A DNA stretch of 64,000 nt from Conus ventricosus (lineage: Eukaryota > Mollusca > Gastropoda > Neogastropoda > Conidae), in assembly GCA_018398815.1 (NCBI GenBank), contig CM031628.1, forward strand, positions 6,066,254 through 6,130,253, read 5' to 3'. Both the position numbers and the translations under genes were made by a program. Shown here piece by piece: positions 32,216 to 45,483 of the stretch. Under the pieces are notes generated by a model. The model made no database searches. It was not told the origin of the DNA and saw nothing but the letters and a program-made list of their open reading frames with translations. Every line of letters starts with the position of its first letter. Positions within the stretch are counted from its first letter, which is position 1.

Positions 32216-32990
32216 TTGAGGATGGTTCGTTTCTTCTTCAATGTCGATCACAGAAGCAATCCGAACAGCTGCAGAAGGCAAAAAAGCTTGTGGATTAGGG
32301 AGGTCAGGGTGACTCCCCATAAGCAATTAAATTCATCCAAAGGTGTGATTCGATGCAGAGATCTGGCGGGTGTTTCAGAGGCGGAAATAAAAACGGAGCT
32401 GGCGTCCAGGGTGTGACGGAGGTGCGCAGGGTGACGGTAAAGAAGGGTTCAGAGAGAGTGGCCACCAACACCCTCTTTCTGACCTTCTGCAACCCTGTGC
32501 TGCCTCCGGTCATCAAGGTTGGTTACCTAAATGTTCATGTTCAGCTATATGTTCCGTCCCCATTGAGGTGCTTCAGGTTGTCAGAGGTTTGGCCATGTCA
32601 GGGCCCGCTGTTTGGGCAGGAGGTGTGTGGTATTTGCTGCAAGGCAACTCATGATGGGCCGTGTCATGATCCGGCACATTGTGCAAAACTGCGGTGGCGA
32701 CCATCCTCCTCTTCACGAAACTGTCCTTTTTGGGATTCAAGAATCTGCCATTCAACGCGTCAAAACGGAAAAGAAGATCTCGTTTTTTGAAGCCCGGAAA
32801 CAGGTTGTGGGGCAGTCAGACCCCGACAGCTTCTTCCCTATGCTTCGGCTGTAAAGAAAGCTCCCATAGTTCCTACTCGGTCAGTCTGCTGCCAGACTGA
32901 TGAATTCATTTTTTCGAAGACATTACAAGTACGATCTGTCAGTTCTGGTGGTAGCAAGTCCACCCCTTCCAACCCAAAATGACTCCCCCT
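32216..32990 (+). pseudogene. LINE ORF1 (gag-like) of the Nimb/I element
   Basis: Frames at 32353-32790 and 32612-32854 together give a basic region, VGYLNVHVQLYVPSPLRCFR and a Cys/His-rich part (CGICCKATHDGPCHDPAHC), zinc knuckles that would bind RNA. Frameshifts between the knuckles break it. The start codon is not determinable. Confidence 0.6.
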
Positions 32991-33306
32991 GGTGGAGGCA
33001 AAAAACCACCACCCCTCAGACTGCCAGCAGTCTACAACATCTGCTGCTGGGCAGATGAAGAAACCCAGCCCCCCAAACCCTCGAACTCCTCAGTCCAGTG
33101 CCCGTGCGGGCAAGGGAGTTCAAACCAGTGTGGAGATGGTGGGAGATGAAAAAGGAAACCCCCACCATCTCCCAAATCCAGACCTTCTTCGCTGTTGGCA
33201 AGTTGCCAGCAGGTCTGTAGACCAACACTCTCCTGTGAAACTAACTAACAATTTTCACTCATTGGAACCCAGATGTTGAGGAGGAGATGACTGATCTCTC
33301 TCCTTT

Positions 33307-36300
33307 TTGCCCTTGGCACATGGTAGTACAATATTCCATTGGAATATCCGTGGTCTAAATTCCAACTTCGAGGAGCTGCAGCTTCTGTGTAAATCCATAA
33401 ACCTTCTGTCGTGGCTCTTCAAGAAACCCCAATTCAAACCCAGAAGACCTTTACTCTTTCTGGCTTTAATATTCTTTCGAACCTGCACAACCATCCAAGT
33501 TGGGACTGTCGGGGGGGTGTTGCACTTCTCCTACACAAAAGTTTGTTGTATAGTCCTGTCACTTGTCTACCTCCTTCGGCTGTTAGCTGCGAGAGTCATT
33601 TCTCCACAAGACTGTGACAATCTGTTCTCTTTATCTCTCACCTTCTGCCCCGGTTTGTCTTTCAGGACCTTGTCAGTCTGATAGAAGAACTCCCTCGACC
33701 TTTTTTGCTGTTGGGTGACTTTAACGGTCAAAATCCTCTTTGGGGTAGTGCCGGTCGGTCACCCAGAGGTCTGCTAATTGAGGATGTCCTTTCAGACTTG
33801 GATTTGTGTTGTCTGAATGAGGATCTGCAACTTATTCCACTCTTCCTCAGGTTCACTTTCGTGTTTAGATTTGTGGGTTTTGTGACCCCTCGCTGGTCCT
33901 GGACTATGAGTGGTCTGTCCATGACGATCTGCACGGAAGTGACCATTTCCTGTCCTTCTACAACCTGTAAAAAACTGGACAGTCTCTGTCTCTCAGCATC
34001 TAAACTTAAGAAAGCAAACTGGGATCTATTTGCAGCCACTGTCTCTAAGGAGTTCCAGGACCTGATTTTTTTCAGAGCCCTGACCCAGCTGAATCACTGA
34101 CTAACATATAATCAATTGTGTTTAAAGCCTGTTTTCCCAGTGTCTTCCGATAACTTCAATCCCAAAAACACCCGGGGTTCGATTCAGAATGCCAACAAAT
34201 TTTTAAAGTTAGAAAACGGGCTCAGCGTCAGGTTATCCCAACGCCCTTCGGGTCCCAACGCTCGAGCCCATCAGAAACTCCGTGCAAATCAAGACACACT
34301 TTTAAAATCAGTAAACGTCGGCCTGGAGAAGCTTTGCTCCAGGTGACATCAAAAATTTCCCAAAGAAAAAAGTATGGAACATCATTAAGAAAAATCAAAG
34401 GGAAAAAACCCTGTCCCCCTGTGAACCATCTCAAGTTTTCGGATTCTTTAAATAACAGAGAAGAAAGCAGTTGCTAAACTGCTTGCTTCAACCATAGAAA
34501 AGAATTCCTCCCCTTCTAACAAATCAGCCACTTTTGTCAAAAATAAAACCCCTTTAAAAAAAAATCACCCTGCAACTTTTCGCTGACAACATGGAAAACT
34601 ACAATCTTCCTTTCACTTCAAATGAACTGAAATCTGCCTTACTTTCTTGCAGCGATTCCTCTCCAGGTTTTAGATGAAATCCATATCAGCTGTTGAAACA
34701 TCTTCCGCTAGAAGGTCTGAACATACTGCTACAGGTCTACAACCCTGTGTGGACTACAGGTTTTTTTCCACCCTCTTGGCGAAAAGCTCTCATTATTCAT
34801 TCCCAAACCTGGAAAAGATCTTTCTAATCCTTCAAATTACCGTCATAGCTTTGACCAGCTGTGTTTGTAAATTGATGGAAAAATGGTCAATGCTAGGCTC
34901 ATGTGGAAAAATTGAAACGATGGCCTTTGGCGAAAGAACAGTGTGGTTTCCGCAAACATCGGACTACCGTTGACCATTTGATTCGTCTGGATCAAACACT
35001 TCGGAACGCTTTTTTGAACAGACAGCATACAGTGGCAATTTTCTTTGACTTGGAGAAGGCCTACGATACTACCTGGAAGTCGGGGATACTTCATGATCCC
35101 CACGATCTGGGTTTTCGAGGTCATCTTCGTTTTTATTCAAAATTTTTTGGCAGAACGACAGTTTCAGGTCCGGGTTTGGGACCACTCTCTCTGATGTCCA
35201 CGAGCAGGGTTGGGTGTTCCCCAGGGGAGCATACTGTTCCTGCCCTCTTTAGTATTAAAATCAACAACATATTCAATCAGTTCAGCAGGGTTCCCGACTG
35301 TCATTGTTTGTGGATGATTTCGCTGTCTACGCAAAATGGAAGCCTGTACCGAGGTCCAGCGGCAGGCTCCAGCTTTGCGTAGACAAAATCACCCATGGGC
35401 GGATGAAAACGGTTTACCTTTTCTCCAACAAAGACGCAGTGTATTCACTTCCATAATTTCCGTCAGTTTTTCCAGATCCCGAATTCAAGTAGGGAAATCT
35501 CCCATTCCAGCTGTTAAAGAGGCCAAAATTTTTGGGAATCATTTTTGACCAGAAATAAACTTTTCAGCCACATCAAAAACCTCAAAACTTCTTGTCAGAA
35601 AGCTTGAATATTTGGGGTCGTTAGCGCACCGACTGGGGCGCTGATAAGAAAACTTTTTCTTTCACCCCTACAGAGCCTTGGTCCCTTCCAAACTGGACTA
35701 CGGTTGTGCTGTCTACGGCTCCGCAAGACCCCCTACCTCAAACTCTTGGACCCTATCCACCATCAAGGGCTTCGTCTCTGTCTTGGAGCGTTCCGCACCA
35801 CCCCTGTGTACAGCTTGTACGCAGAGGCGGGCGAACCTTCATTGTCCAACCGCAGGCTGAAACTGTCTTTAAATTATTACATCCGACTGTTCTCAGAACC
35901 ACAGAATCCTGCCTATGACTGTGTCTTTGACCCTCCGTTCCAAAGTAAGTTTGAAAACAACCCGAAATGTATTCCGCCGTTTGGTCTTCGTATGCAGCCT
36001 CACGTGCGGAATGCAGGTGTAGACCTAGGAGTTGTGTCCGATTTTTCCAAGTTTCCGGATCAACCTCCGTGGACCTTTTTCACACCAGAGATTCGTTTTG
36101 ATCTTGCAGCTTTTCGCAAAGAGTCTACCAGCTCTCTGGCGTACAAGGCTTTGTATGCTGAGCTCTGTTCCAAATTTCCATCCTATCAAAAAGTTTTCAC
36201 TGACGGTTCCAAGTCTGAAGATGGAGTGGCCTGTGCAGCCTACTGCCCTGGGGCTCCTTCTCAGATACTGTTGGAACATATCCATTCAGATGCTTCTGTC

Positions 36301-36996
36301 TATTCTGCTGAACTTACTGCTCTTGTTTTGGCTTTGAAGATAATCTCACATTCTTCAAAGAGGGACTTTCTGGTTCTGTCGGATTCGCTGTCAGCTTTGG
36401 AGGCCATAGCTGGCCGCAACCTTCAGCATCCAGAACTTTTAATTTTTTTTGAACTTTTTAGCAAGTTGAAGGCGGACGGTTACAACATTACTCTTGCTTG
36501 GGTTCCTGGTCATGTTGGCATCGGCGGGAACGAAATGGTTGATCGTTTAGCCAAGAACGCCACAAGAGAGAAACTGTCCAACAATTATATCCCCTGCTCA
36601 GATGTGAAACCCAAAATTAACGATTATGTGAGAGACCTCTGGCAGGAGGATTGGAACACACAGACGAGTAACAAACTATTTCAGATCCGTCCAAGCCTTA
36701 AGGAATTCCTCCCATGCACGTCGGGAGGTCGTAAAGAGGAAACGGTTCTGTGCCGGCTGCACACCGGCCATTCGTATTTTACCCATTCTTACCTTTTAAA
36801 GAGTGAAGAAGCTCCGTGGTGCATTCCATGTCAAGCGCCACTCACAGTGAAACATGTTCTTTTAGAGTGTTGGGACTTGCACGATGTGCGACACAAACAT
36901 TTTACAGCGGAGTCCATGAAGATCCTGTTCAGGGATGTCCCGCCTGATGTGATCCTTGAGTTTTTGAGAGAGATTAACATTTTTCATCTGATTTAA
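33307..36996 (+). pseudogene. LINE ORF2 of the Nimb/I element (EN, RT, RNase H)
   Basis: Starts with an endonuclease-type segment FHWNIRGLNSNFEELQ; GDFNGQNPLWGS near 33712 is the apurinic-endonuclease GDFN motif. RT pieces near 34970-35240 include KEQCGFRKHRTTVDHL and AIFFDLEKAYDTTW. The last 430 codons (35704-36996) are open and contain RNase H: FTDGSKSEDG, SAELTALVLAL, LSDSLSALEA and GNEMVDRLAKN carry the four acidic residues. A Cys/His tail follows (CIPCQAPLTVKHVLLECWD). Frameshifts throughout the EN and RT parts. Confidence 0.9.
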
Positions 36997-37075
36997 GATT
37001 TTACGGCAGAAAGATTTTTAACAAAGTTTCTGGTGCGTTTGTAGACGATGTCATTTAACGAGATGTATGAAAGGT

Positions 37076-37078
<3 letters not shown>

Positions 37079-37107
<29 letters not shown>
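37079..37107. repeat. Poly-T run in the LINE 3' UTR
   Basis: About 29 T residues close to the 3' end of the Nimb/I element. Confidence 0.95.
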
Positions 37108-37110
<3 letters not shown>

Positions 37111-37217
37111 GACTGGTGAGTTGATTTTAACGTGGTGACAGCCCTGATATGGCCCTTTGCGGTCGGCTGGGCTATAAGCAACATTATCTTATCTTATCTT
37201 TAACACCAGGCCCTAAG

Positions 37218-37745
37218 TTGGCGTCATCAGCCTCAACGAGTTTTTCTTTTTCTCTTTTTATATGCTCATCTATTTCACCCAGTTTTGCTAAATTGTTTGT
37301 TAAATTCGCCTCTGATGCTTCTTAAAGCATGATCAAGAGCGCTATTTCTCGCATGGGTAGCGGGGAATCATTAATTGTTTTTAATGCTGTTTCTTCGGAA
37401 AAACTAATTTTGGTTTAGCAATGCCAGGCGATTTTGTGTACGCTCGCAGGGAGTCTTTGTCTAATTGAACCCACGGCTAAAAACTTTAATGGGTCTCGTT
37501 TAGTTGTAAAGCTGAACGCGTTGTCCTTGGTCGTTTCTTACAAACAAATGGCCATCATCATCTCGTTCAAAATCATTAGGGTCTAAAACTTCGGGAGGTT
37601 CAAGGCCTAAATTTTGGTACAATGATCTAACATGACTTTCTGTTAATTCACACCGCATTGAGAGCTCTGAGCGATGCTGTGTCATTTCACTCATGTCGTC
37701 TCCAGGATCAGGAACATCATAATCTTCATCTTCTCTGCCTTCCAT
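37218..37745 (-). pseudogene. Coiled-coil/membrane protein, N-terminal part, element B
   Basis: Starts MEGREDEDYDVPDPGDDMSE at 37745 and includes DDDGHLFVRNDQGQRV. It is open to ~37500, then frameshifted; the tail toward the LINE contains a degraded coiled-coil region. It is the N-terminus of the gene ending at 30873, transcribed divergently from the capsid gene (40-nt spacer to 37786, which must hold both start regions). Confidence 0.6.
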
Positions 37746-37785
37746 GTTTCTTTAATAATAAACTTTTTATTTTGTTTTATAAAAA

Positions 37786-39053
37786 ATGTCACAAACATAT
37801 GGCTCGATTCTTGACCCGCATAGAAGACTGAAAGAACCCTTTGGCGTGAAGGGAAATAAGCGGAATATTACTGTTCCAAATAATCCGTCTACTATTGATG
37901 CGGATCAAATTCTTACTGTCAAATTTCCAGACCTAGGAGCGGATGAAGTGATTGTGCCAGGCTCTGCGCGTCTTACTTTCAAAATAGAACTCGAATCAGC
38001 AACAGACCCAAACAGGACAGTTGTCCAGAATCTAGGACGGGCAATCGTTAAGAAAATTTCTATAAAACTTGAGGGGCAAGAAATATTTTCTTTACATAAT
38101 GCAGACATATTTTAGCCTATTCTGATCTATGGCTAACCGCGAATGAAAGGGCTGATCTTGCGTTTCAAGGAATCGAAAATGAAGAAGCACTAAAACATAG
38201 AATAGGGCCGCAGACGCTAAAGACGGCAAAAGGTTTGTAGCTGTAAGTTATGCGTATGGAAATCGCTTTTTCATACCCTAGATTTTGAGTTGTTAAAAAC
38301 GCATGCCCCATACTTTCAAGGAGCATTAAAAGACAGATTGTCATATGAACTAACTTTTAATGACCACAAATATGTTATTATATCTGAAGACACCGAAGCA
38401 AAGTACAGCATTTCTGACATCTCGTTAGAGTTTGACGTTGTTAGCAACCCTGACTTAGCGAGGTTGATCCAGCAACAATATCAGTCAAAATTAGCAATAT
38501 ATTACGAAAGAGTGATTCATCATTCTAAATATCCTAAAAGCAAGGCAGACACTATATGGAATTTTAGTTTTAGTGCCACAACAAGATCGCTTAAAGGTAT
38601 TTTATTGCTGTGTGAAAACGACGAACCATTCAAAAGACAAACTGAAAATTTTGTTAATCCTAAAATAACAAAAGTGCAATGTACAATTGAGGGTAGTCCT
38701 AACCAAATCTACGCTAGCGGGCTTAAACCTTATCAGCATTTTTATGAAATAAGAAAACTGTTTGGAGGTGGGAGGTGTAGAAATCCAACAGTTGACCTTG
38801 TGTCTAAAGATCTACATCTTCACAGCGTTAGACTTGATCATTATTTAACAACGAAATACGGTTTATGGATTGACCTAAGGTCAACGGAGGATAATCAGTT
38901 ACATGGAAGAGCGGGAGAACTGTTAGAGACATAATAAACATTCAAATTGATAAAGAAAAAGAGGTCGATAAACCACTTAATGTGTATTTGTTTTTAATAT
39001 ATGATGCGCAGCTGAATATTCAAGATAACAGATTAAAAGATATACAATACTAA
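37786..39053 (+). pseudogene. Major capsid protein (double jelly roll), element B
   Basis: Starts MSQTYGSILDPHRRLKEPFG. The N-terminal jelly roll includes DEVIVPGSARLTFKIELES and GRAIVKKISIKLEGQEIFSL; then LELLKTHAPYFQG-like sequence, SDISLEFDVVSNPDLA, a second jelly-roll region and the closing YGLWIDLRSTE and FLIYDAQLNI. About 420 residues in total. Order and closing motifs fit the hexon-like capsid protein of Polinton/Maverick and adintovirus elements; structure prediction would settle it. Frameshifts near 38115, 38230 and 38930. Host range is unknown; the copy is dead. Confidence 0.75.
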
Positions 39054-39075
39054 ATTATTTTTATTTTAAAAAAGC

Positions 39076-39774
39076 ATGTCTGTTCAGCATTATCCGAGAG
39101 TACCTACAGCGCCAGAGTCGCCGAGAGAAGAGATAGCCCCCGGCATAAAAACTTCAGATTAACAAACATTACACAAATGCAACAAAAACTAGAGCAGGAC
39201 CTTTCAAAATACAGCAAAACCAAACGAAGGTATTCTGCTGCCTTTAATGCTGTTACATATGTTAATACTGGAGCAATCGACTATAAGCGCTGCATCAGCA
39301 GGAACGAGTGTTGGTCTCTTAGCAACAGGCATAGGCGCACCCGCAGCTTTACCTCTAGGCGGTTTGTCTTTAGCTCTTGGCCTGTGTTCATTAGCTGTAG
39401 GTGCTGCTAGCAAAATAATAAAAACTAAACTCCAAAAGCACACAGCTATGGTTCAACTAATAACAGCTAAACTTAGTTCCTTCAAGCTGATAATAAATAA
39501 AGCGCTAGCTGACTCAAACATCACGGATGAAGAATTTTAGTCGTTTACAGGCCGATTTTGATGACTACAAAAGACAAAAGTTTGATCTTCAAAGAAAGGC
39601 GAGGACAAGTTTTTCTCAACAGCAGACCCTGAGCAGATAAAAAAGGAATGCTTAAAAAAAGTAAACGAAACATTAAACTCTGTTCTAAACAGCTCACATT
39701 AACAACCCCAAAAGGGGTTTGTTTATACTTTAGTTTATGAGTCCAAGCACAAAAAGACCGTTGATATTGATTAA
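39076..39774 (+). pseudogene. Hydrophobic Gly/Ala-rich element protein, element B
   Basis: Counterpart of 24465-25163: MQQKLEQDLSKYSKTKRRYS, a GIGAPAALPLGGLSLALGLC hydrophobic core, and DSNITDEEF toward the tail. At least three frameshifts. Sits 22 nt after the capsid gene and 49 nt before PolB, consistent with one late transcription unit. Confidence 0.65.
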
Positions 39775-39823
39775 TTTTTTTTTTTAATTTAATAAATATT
39801 TTGAGTTAGAAAAGAAACTCAGC

Positions 39824-42800
39824 ATGGATAAATTATATGAAGGACCAGACGAATTTTTTGAAGCAATGCAAGAAAATTTATCAAGAGCACTGAATGATAT
39901 TGATTTAGAAGTCATTGATCCAGCAAGCGTACGGGCAAGTGTTGCTCATGCTATTTCTCAAGTTCCGGGTAAACTAACAATAGACCCACCAGTTAAAGTA
40001 ATGTTAGCTGTTTTAATCGACTATGTAACAATAAATGAAGAAAACCTAGAAGTCTGGGTCTCGACTAAACAGCAGACTATCTTTCCTCTAATGACTTAAC
40101 ACCCGGTTGGGCAGACCAACTGCTTACACAGTTTGATGTGGCAGCTGAAGAAGCCAAAATGAGAGGCTCTGGTTGGTCAGAGGGTGAAGTCTTAGAGATC
40201 AGATTAAAACAGTCTAAGTATGCGCCGATTGTAGGCAGGTCTTACATTCCAATACCTCCAGCATTAGTAGCAAAACGAGCAGTTCTAAACATAAAGAATA
40301 CAGACAACAAATGTTTCATGTGGTGGTGTTCTCGCAAGGCTGCATTACGCCCGCAAAAACGCAGAGAGAGTGTCTAACTATCACCCTTACATCAATGATC
40401 TTAATCTTAGCGGAATATCCTTTCCCGTTAGCGTGGATTCCATTGATCAGTTTGAAGAACAAAACAAACCAATAACTGTTAATGTCTACACATGGGATGA
40501 GGAAACAAATCTACAGCCCATCAGAGTGTCCAAGAACAGCCCAACAATAGGTGATCCAGACAAAAATCATGTTGACTTACTACTGATGTTTTCACCAGCG
40601 GGGCTACCGCATTACACATTGATACGAACAATGAGTAGATTATTGCGGCATACTTCAAAGCATAAAAATAAACAAGAATTCTGCAGAAAATGTTTAACAA
40701 GAATGCCATCTGTTCAAGCCGCAAGCGAACATAAGAAACATTGTATTGGCCCCGTTGACTGTAATACAGAACTAATTACGCCCCACCCGGATCTAAAGTT
40801 AGTTTTAAGAACTGGAAAAAACTGCAAAATTCTCCATACGTTGTTTACGCAGACTTCGAATCACTCATTGTTCCTTATGAAGGGCCAGCGCCACAAAAAC
40901 TTCGAAAACAGTCTTAATGAGTAATCATCAGATTTGTTCATTTGCTTTCATTGTTGTCAGGTCGGATGGCGCTCATTCAACGCCAGAATTATACAGAGGA
41001 CCAGATGCGGCTAGAAGATTTTTACAGCGCATGCAGCAAGTGCGTAATGACTGTTCTAATAATCTAAACTTATCTGAAATCATAATGACGCCTAAAGACC
41101 AAGAACAGTATGACTCAGCCACACATTGTTGGATTTGTGGTTTAGAACTCAGTGAGGAAACCAATCCGACAGTAAGAGACCATGATCACATTAGCGGAAA
41201 GTTCAGAGGAGCGGCGCACAACAAATGCAATCTTCAACAAGTTTGACCCTCAGACATGGAAGCTGCCCATCTTCTTTCATAACTTGCGAGGTTACGACTC
41301 TCATCTTATATTGCAAGCAGTAACCAACGCCTTCAGGGTAGCATGCATTGCGCAGTCATCAGAAAAGTACATGTGTTTCACTTTAAATAACATGTCTTTT
41401 TATGACTCTATGCAGCACATGATGGGATCGTTAGAGTCACTGGCTATGTCCTTAAAGTCCTGCCCAATAACGGAAGAATATTTTGACCCAACTCTTGTTA
41501 GAAAGGGCGTTTACCCTTATGAGTACATGAACAGTTGGGAAAGGTTTGACGAAGACACACTTCCTCCTAAAGGCGCGTTCTTTTCTAGTCTCAGAGGAAA
41601 GGACATCAGTGATTCTGATTACCAGCATGCTCAAGATGCGTGGCAGAAGTTAGATTGTAAAAATGATGGGAGACTATCATGACTCCTACTTGATGGCTGA
41701 TGTCGTTTGTTGGCGGATATTTTTGAAATTACAGAAAGACCTGCATGAAACATTACGCCTGGATCCCGCGCATTACATTTCTGCGCCTGGGATGAGTTGG
41801 GACGCTTTCTTAAAGTTTACTGAGTACAGATTGATTTATTGTCTGACCTACCAATGATTCAGATGATTGAAAACGGATTGCGTGGAGGAATTAGTATGGC
41901 GTCGCATCATTACTGTAAAGCAAACAACAAGTACTTGGTCATTATGATCTAAGTAAAGGTCTAACTATCTCATGTATTTAGATGCAAACAATCTGTATGG
42001 ATGGGCAATGGCGCAATCGCTTCCATTACGCAACTTTAAATGTACACAGAAGACAATCCAAAAAAATATTCAAAAGGCATTAAAGTGGTTGGGCAGTTTG
42101 ACGTCGGATCAGCAGCGTGGTTTCATTCTAGAACTTGACTTAGAATATCCTCATGAACTCCATGACCTGCATAATGACTCACCATTAGCTGCAGAAAGCC
42201 TAAAGATGAATCCAAGAGAGCCACCTAAACTTGTGCCTAATTTCGGGGCAAAAAAAATTATGTCTGTCCATTACAGACTTCTACAATTTTATTTAAGACA
42301 CGGTTTGAAGTTGACAGCTGTTCATCGTATAATTGCTTTTGATCAAGAACAGTTCATGAAACCATACATCATGAAGAACACTGATCTTAGAACTAAATCC
42401 ACAGATGCTTCAGAAAAAGACTTTTTCAAGCTGATGAACAACAGCTGTTTTGGAAAGACTATGGAGAATCCGCACAAGCGCAAAGATGTCAGATTAGTCA
42501 CTAAAGAGAACGAAGCAATTAAGCTGACTTCAAAACCAAATTTATCAGGACTTCAGAAGATTTCATGACCAGCTTTTTGGCATAATGATGAAAAAAAAGA
42601 AGTCAAATTGGACAAACCTGTATTTATTGGGTTACCGTTTAGAATTATCAAAGCTTTTGATGTTAGAATTTCTTTATGACTACTTTAAACCCTTGTATCC
42701 AGAGTCCAGAGTACTTTACACAGATACAGATAGTTTGTTATAGATATCCCTACTGAAGACATCTATAAAGACATGGAAATCGAAGTAGCTAAAGGTATGC

Positions 42801-43216
42801 AGGATGGTATGATACATCCGATTACCCTAAAGATTTACCTTTGCATTCAATTACTAATAAGAAGGTTTTAGGAAAGATGAAGGATGAATTATCCGGAGGG
42901 GTGATTAAGGAGTATGTGGGGTTAAGTGTAAAAAATGTACAGTATTTCGAGCCAGAGAAAATCATTAAGAAAGCAAAGGGAATATCTCGCAGCGTTGTGC
43001 AGTCAAACATATCACATGACAACTACAAAGAAGCATTGTTTGGCAATAAGACTTTTCATCATGACAACGTAAAACTGCGATCTAATCTACATGAGATCAA
43101 CACAACGGTTGTAACAAAGAAGTCATTAGATAGAACAAACACAAAACGTGTGTTTGTTAATCCAAAGTTTTCATATGCAATAGGCACTGGAGGACCGCAT
43201 AAACAGGGGGTTTATA
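39824..43216 (+). pseudogene. Protein-primed DNA polymerase B, element B
   Basis: Starts MDKLYEGPDEFFEA. Motifs in order: CRKCLTRMPSV, Exo I YADFES (~40845), the HNH/endonuclease VII-like module CWICGLEL..VRDHDHISGKF (~41128-41215), LRGYDSHLI (~41287), pol motif A MYLDANNLYGWAM (~41972), motif B MNNSCFGKTMENP (~42433) and motif C LYTDTDS (~42714). About 1,130 residues would be usual for the family. At least eight frameshifts; the 3' end is cut by the Tc1-like element. This copy shows the uninterrupted sequence into which element B inserted in element A. Confidence 0.85.
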
Positions 43217-44733
43217 TACTGTTCAAAAAAAGAAACGCAAAATGCCAAGCTGCCGGTTTGAAACACAATTTATTGAAGCTCAGTGTGACAACACGTTTAA
43301 TGTGAAAATGACAAAAACAGGTCATCAGTAGGACAGAAGTCTCCCCTGCAATGCTGTGGTAAAGAACCAGCCCCAGACCCTCAGGGAAATCGGCAGGCCG
43401 CTTCCAAAGTCAGTAACGGGTGTGACCCCCTCTGGCTGCAATGGTAGCCTGGCATCTGCGGGGCAATGAAGCAATAATGTTCCTGATTGTCTGCTGTGGG
43501 ATGGCCGCCCACTCGGCCTGCAATGCCCGGAACAGTTCATTTGGAGTCGCTGGGGCGTTGGCCCTCACTCTCAGGCGTCTGTCCAAAACGTCCCAAACGT
43601 GCTCAATAGGATTCAAATCCTGGGAAACAGAGGGCCAGGCCAGGGTGTTGATGTTGTTGGCGGTAAAGAAGGATGTGGTCAGGCGTGCTGTGTGGGGCCT
43701 GGCGTTGTCCTGCTGGAACACGGCGCTGGGAGTGGCCATTAGAGGCAGGACGTGTGGCTGAACAATGACCTGGACGTACTGCTGGGCTGTCAGGTGACCT
43801 TCCACGCGCACCAGCTGGCTCCTGCCTGTGTTGCTGATGGCCCCCATACCATGACATTGCCGCCACCATGCGGAGGTGCCTCGTCGACGCAGTTCTGCTG
43901 GTTGCGTTCATTAACCCGGCGGTAAACCCTTCGCCTCCTGTCATGGCGCTGCAGCAGAAACTGTGACTCATCCGAGAACCAGACGTGTCGCCAATGGTTC
44001 CTCAGTGTCCAGTGTCTGTGTTGCGTAGCCCATTGCAGTCTGGTCTGTCGATGGCGCCCCGTCATTACGTTGCCACGTAGGGGCCTGTAAGCCCTCAGCC
44101 AGCAGCATGCAGCCTGTTCCGGACAGTCTGGTCGGAGATGCGACGGACACCAGCGCATGCCTGGACAGTGGACGAGGCCGGCAGGAAGCGATTGCGGAGA
44201 TGTCTTAGCCGTATAAAGCGGTCCTGGGCTGGCGTTGTGATATGAGGTCGGCCTGACCTCGGGGCATCAGCTGATGACCCTGTCCTCTGGAAGCGAGTCC
44301 AAATTCGGCATATGGTACTGGGGGGACATTCAAAGCATGGGCCACATCAGTTGCACTCTGACCAACTTGCAAACGACCCAGGGCGTTTTCTCTCTCTGCT
44401 GGGCTCAAACGTGGCATGCTGTTTTTTGGTACGGTGTGCCTGCCGGTTGCCAAAATGACCCGGCTTTTATACTGCACTATGACCATGGTGTGTGTGTGTT
44501 CACCACTGAGTTGGGCATGCTTTGCAGGCGAAACAACAGAAGCACAACCCAATGTTTGCACTGTCGCACCTGGCCCACAATACGCACGTGCACATAGTGA
44601 CAACCGGAATCAATGTTATCCTAGCACGTCGACGTTCAAGACATACATCAGGGCCGGTTTTTGGCGTGTTCTCAACTGTATGGTCCACCCCAGGTGGCAA
44701 AATTTCATTTTGCGTTTCTTTTTTTGAACAGTA
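43217..44733 (-). mobile_element. Tc1-like (Tc1/mariner) transposon
   Basis: Perfect 28-bp TIRs starting TACTGTTCAAAAAAAGAAAC at both ends; TA duplication at 43215-43216 and 44734-44735. Element A keeps the empty site (CTTATATTTTTC near 57534). Length 1,517 bp, normal for Tc1. The transposase gene is on the minus strand. It separates the PolB 3' end from the small gene at 44736-45023. Confidence 0.95.
43410..44417 (-). pseudogene. Tc1-like transposase (DD34E)
   Basis: Start MPRLSPAERENALGRLQVGQ (an HTH/paired-like N-terminus, as usual). The first catalytic Asp lies in VWFSDESQF, the second in VFQQDNARPH, and the Glu in SQDLNPIEHVWD, with 34 residues between the last two. Total about 335 residues, the family norm. 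Frameshifts near 44250 and 43830 break it. It would cut and paste the element at TA dinucleotides. Confidence 0.9.
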
Positions 44734-44735
44734 TA

Positions 44736-45023
44736 TTTTTCATCAACTTTTATTATAAGATCAATCATATCTTCATCCAATTCATCTAATTCTTTTCTCA
44801 TGTTTGCTTGATGCGTTCGAATTTTTTTTATTATTTCAAGATATTCTTTTTCCCAATTTGGGGGTTTGAGTTGTAGGTGATCTGGATGGTTTAGCATGCA
44901 TTGATTAATCCTCAAAAATGTTCCCCTAATAGCATTACACGCATCAAATGATTCCCGTATCATTTTCAAGGTCTCTTCCTTTACCATTCTTGTTTCGTTC
45001 TGCACTTCGTCCTGAGCTTCCAT
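44736..45023 (-). pseudogene. Small coiled-coil protein, element B
   Basis: Starts MEAQDEVQNETRMVKEETLK; a charged helical protein (NWEKEYLEIIKKIRTHQANM). The C-terminus is joined to Tc1 TIR sequence. A degenerate copy is at 57538-57814 in element A. It precedes the integrase gene's 3' end on the same strand. The function is unknown. Confidence 0.5.
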
Positions 45024-45046
45024 TTTAACTCAAATATATTTACGTA

Positions 45047-45483
45047 AATTAATTAAGCGGAACTGTGTCTGGTGGATTATCTGCAGTTCTTCCTTCACAA
45101 AAGATCTTTGAGGAGCTGGTTGTTTTGTTGTGTCAGTTTCTCGTAAATAATACACGGGTGGATTCATTTTTACAATTCTTTTTATTTCATATGGATCAAC
45201 ACTCCAAACTGGATCGGTTGCCCTGATGCGAATGTCCCCTTCAGCTTCCCCGGTAAATAAAGGTACCTTACTTTCAAACCAAATGGTAATAGTTTGCCGG
45301 ATGAACTGACGTCTCCTTCAACAACATTTATTGTTTTTCTTTTGATTGCTTGTACTGGTTTTAGCCCTTTAAATTCTTCATTATTCATTGCGCGCAAAAC
45401 TGAGGGCAATCTTCTAACCCATTCTGTGTTGCGAGAATTGTCAATCAGCTCTCTGTGATACTGGTAGGAGAAAAGTCTTTCGG
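45047..45483 (-). pseudogene. Integrase (rve), C-terminal part, element B
   Basis: Continues the gene begun at 53496 after the L1-like insertion. Contains RLFSYQYHRELIDNSRNTEW, LPSVLRAMNNEEF, and a C-terminal chromodomain-like tail with LRGTDT-type sequence before the stop near 45047. Frameshifts present. Confidence 0.8.

Larger units (their letters stand above)
31404..37196 (+). mobile_element. Nimb/I-superfamily non-LTR retrotransposon
   Basis: A target duplication TCTTTAACACCAGGCCTAAG (31384-31403, and 37197-37217 with one extra C) flanks the element. The 3' end carries (ATCTT)n-type repeats after GGCTATAAGCAAC instead of poly-A. ORF1 has CCHC-like knuckles; ORF2 has endonuclease, reverse transcriptase and an RNase H domain, the domain set of the I/Nimb groups. 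Nearly full length at 5.8 kb but riddled with frameshifts. It splits the coiled-coil/membrane gene of element B. Confidence 0.9.
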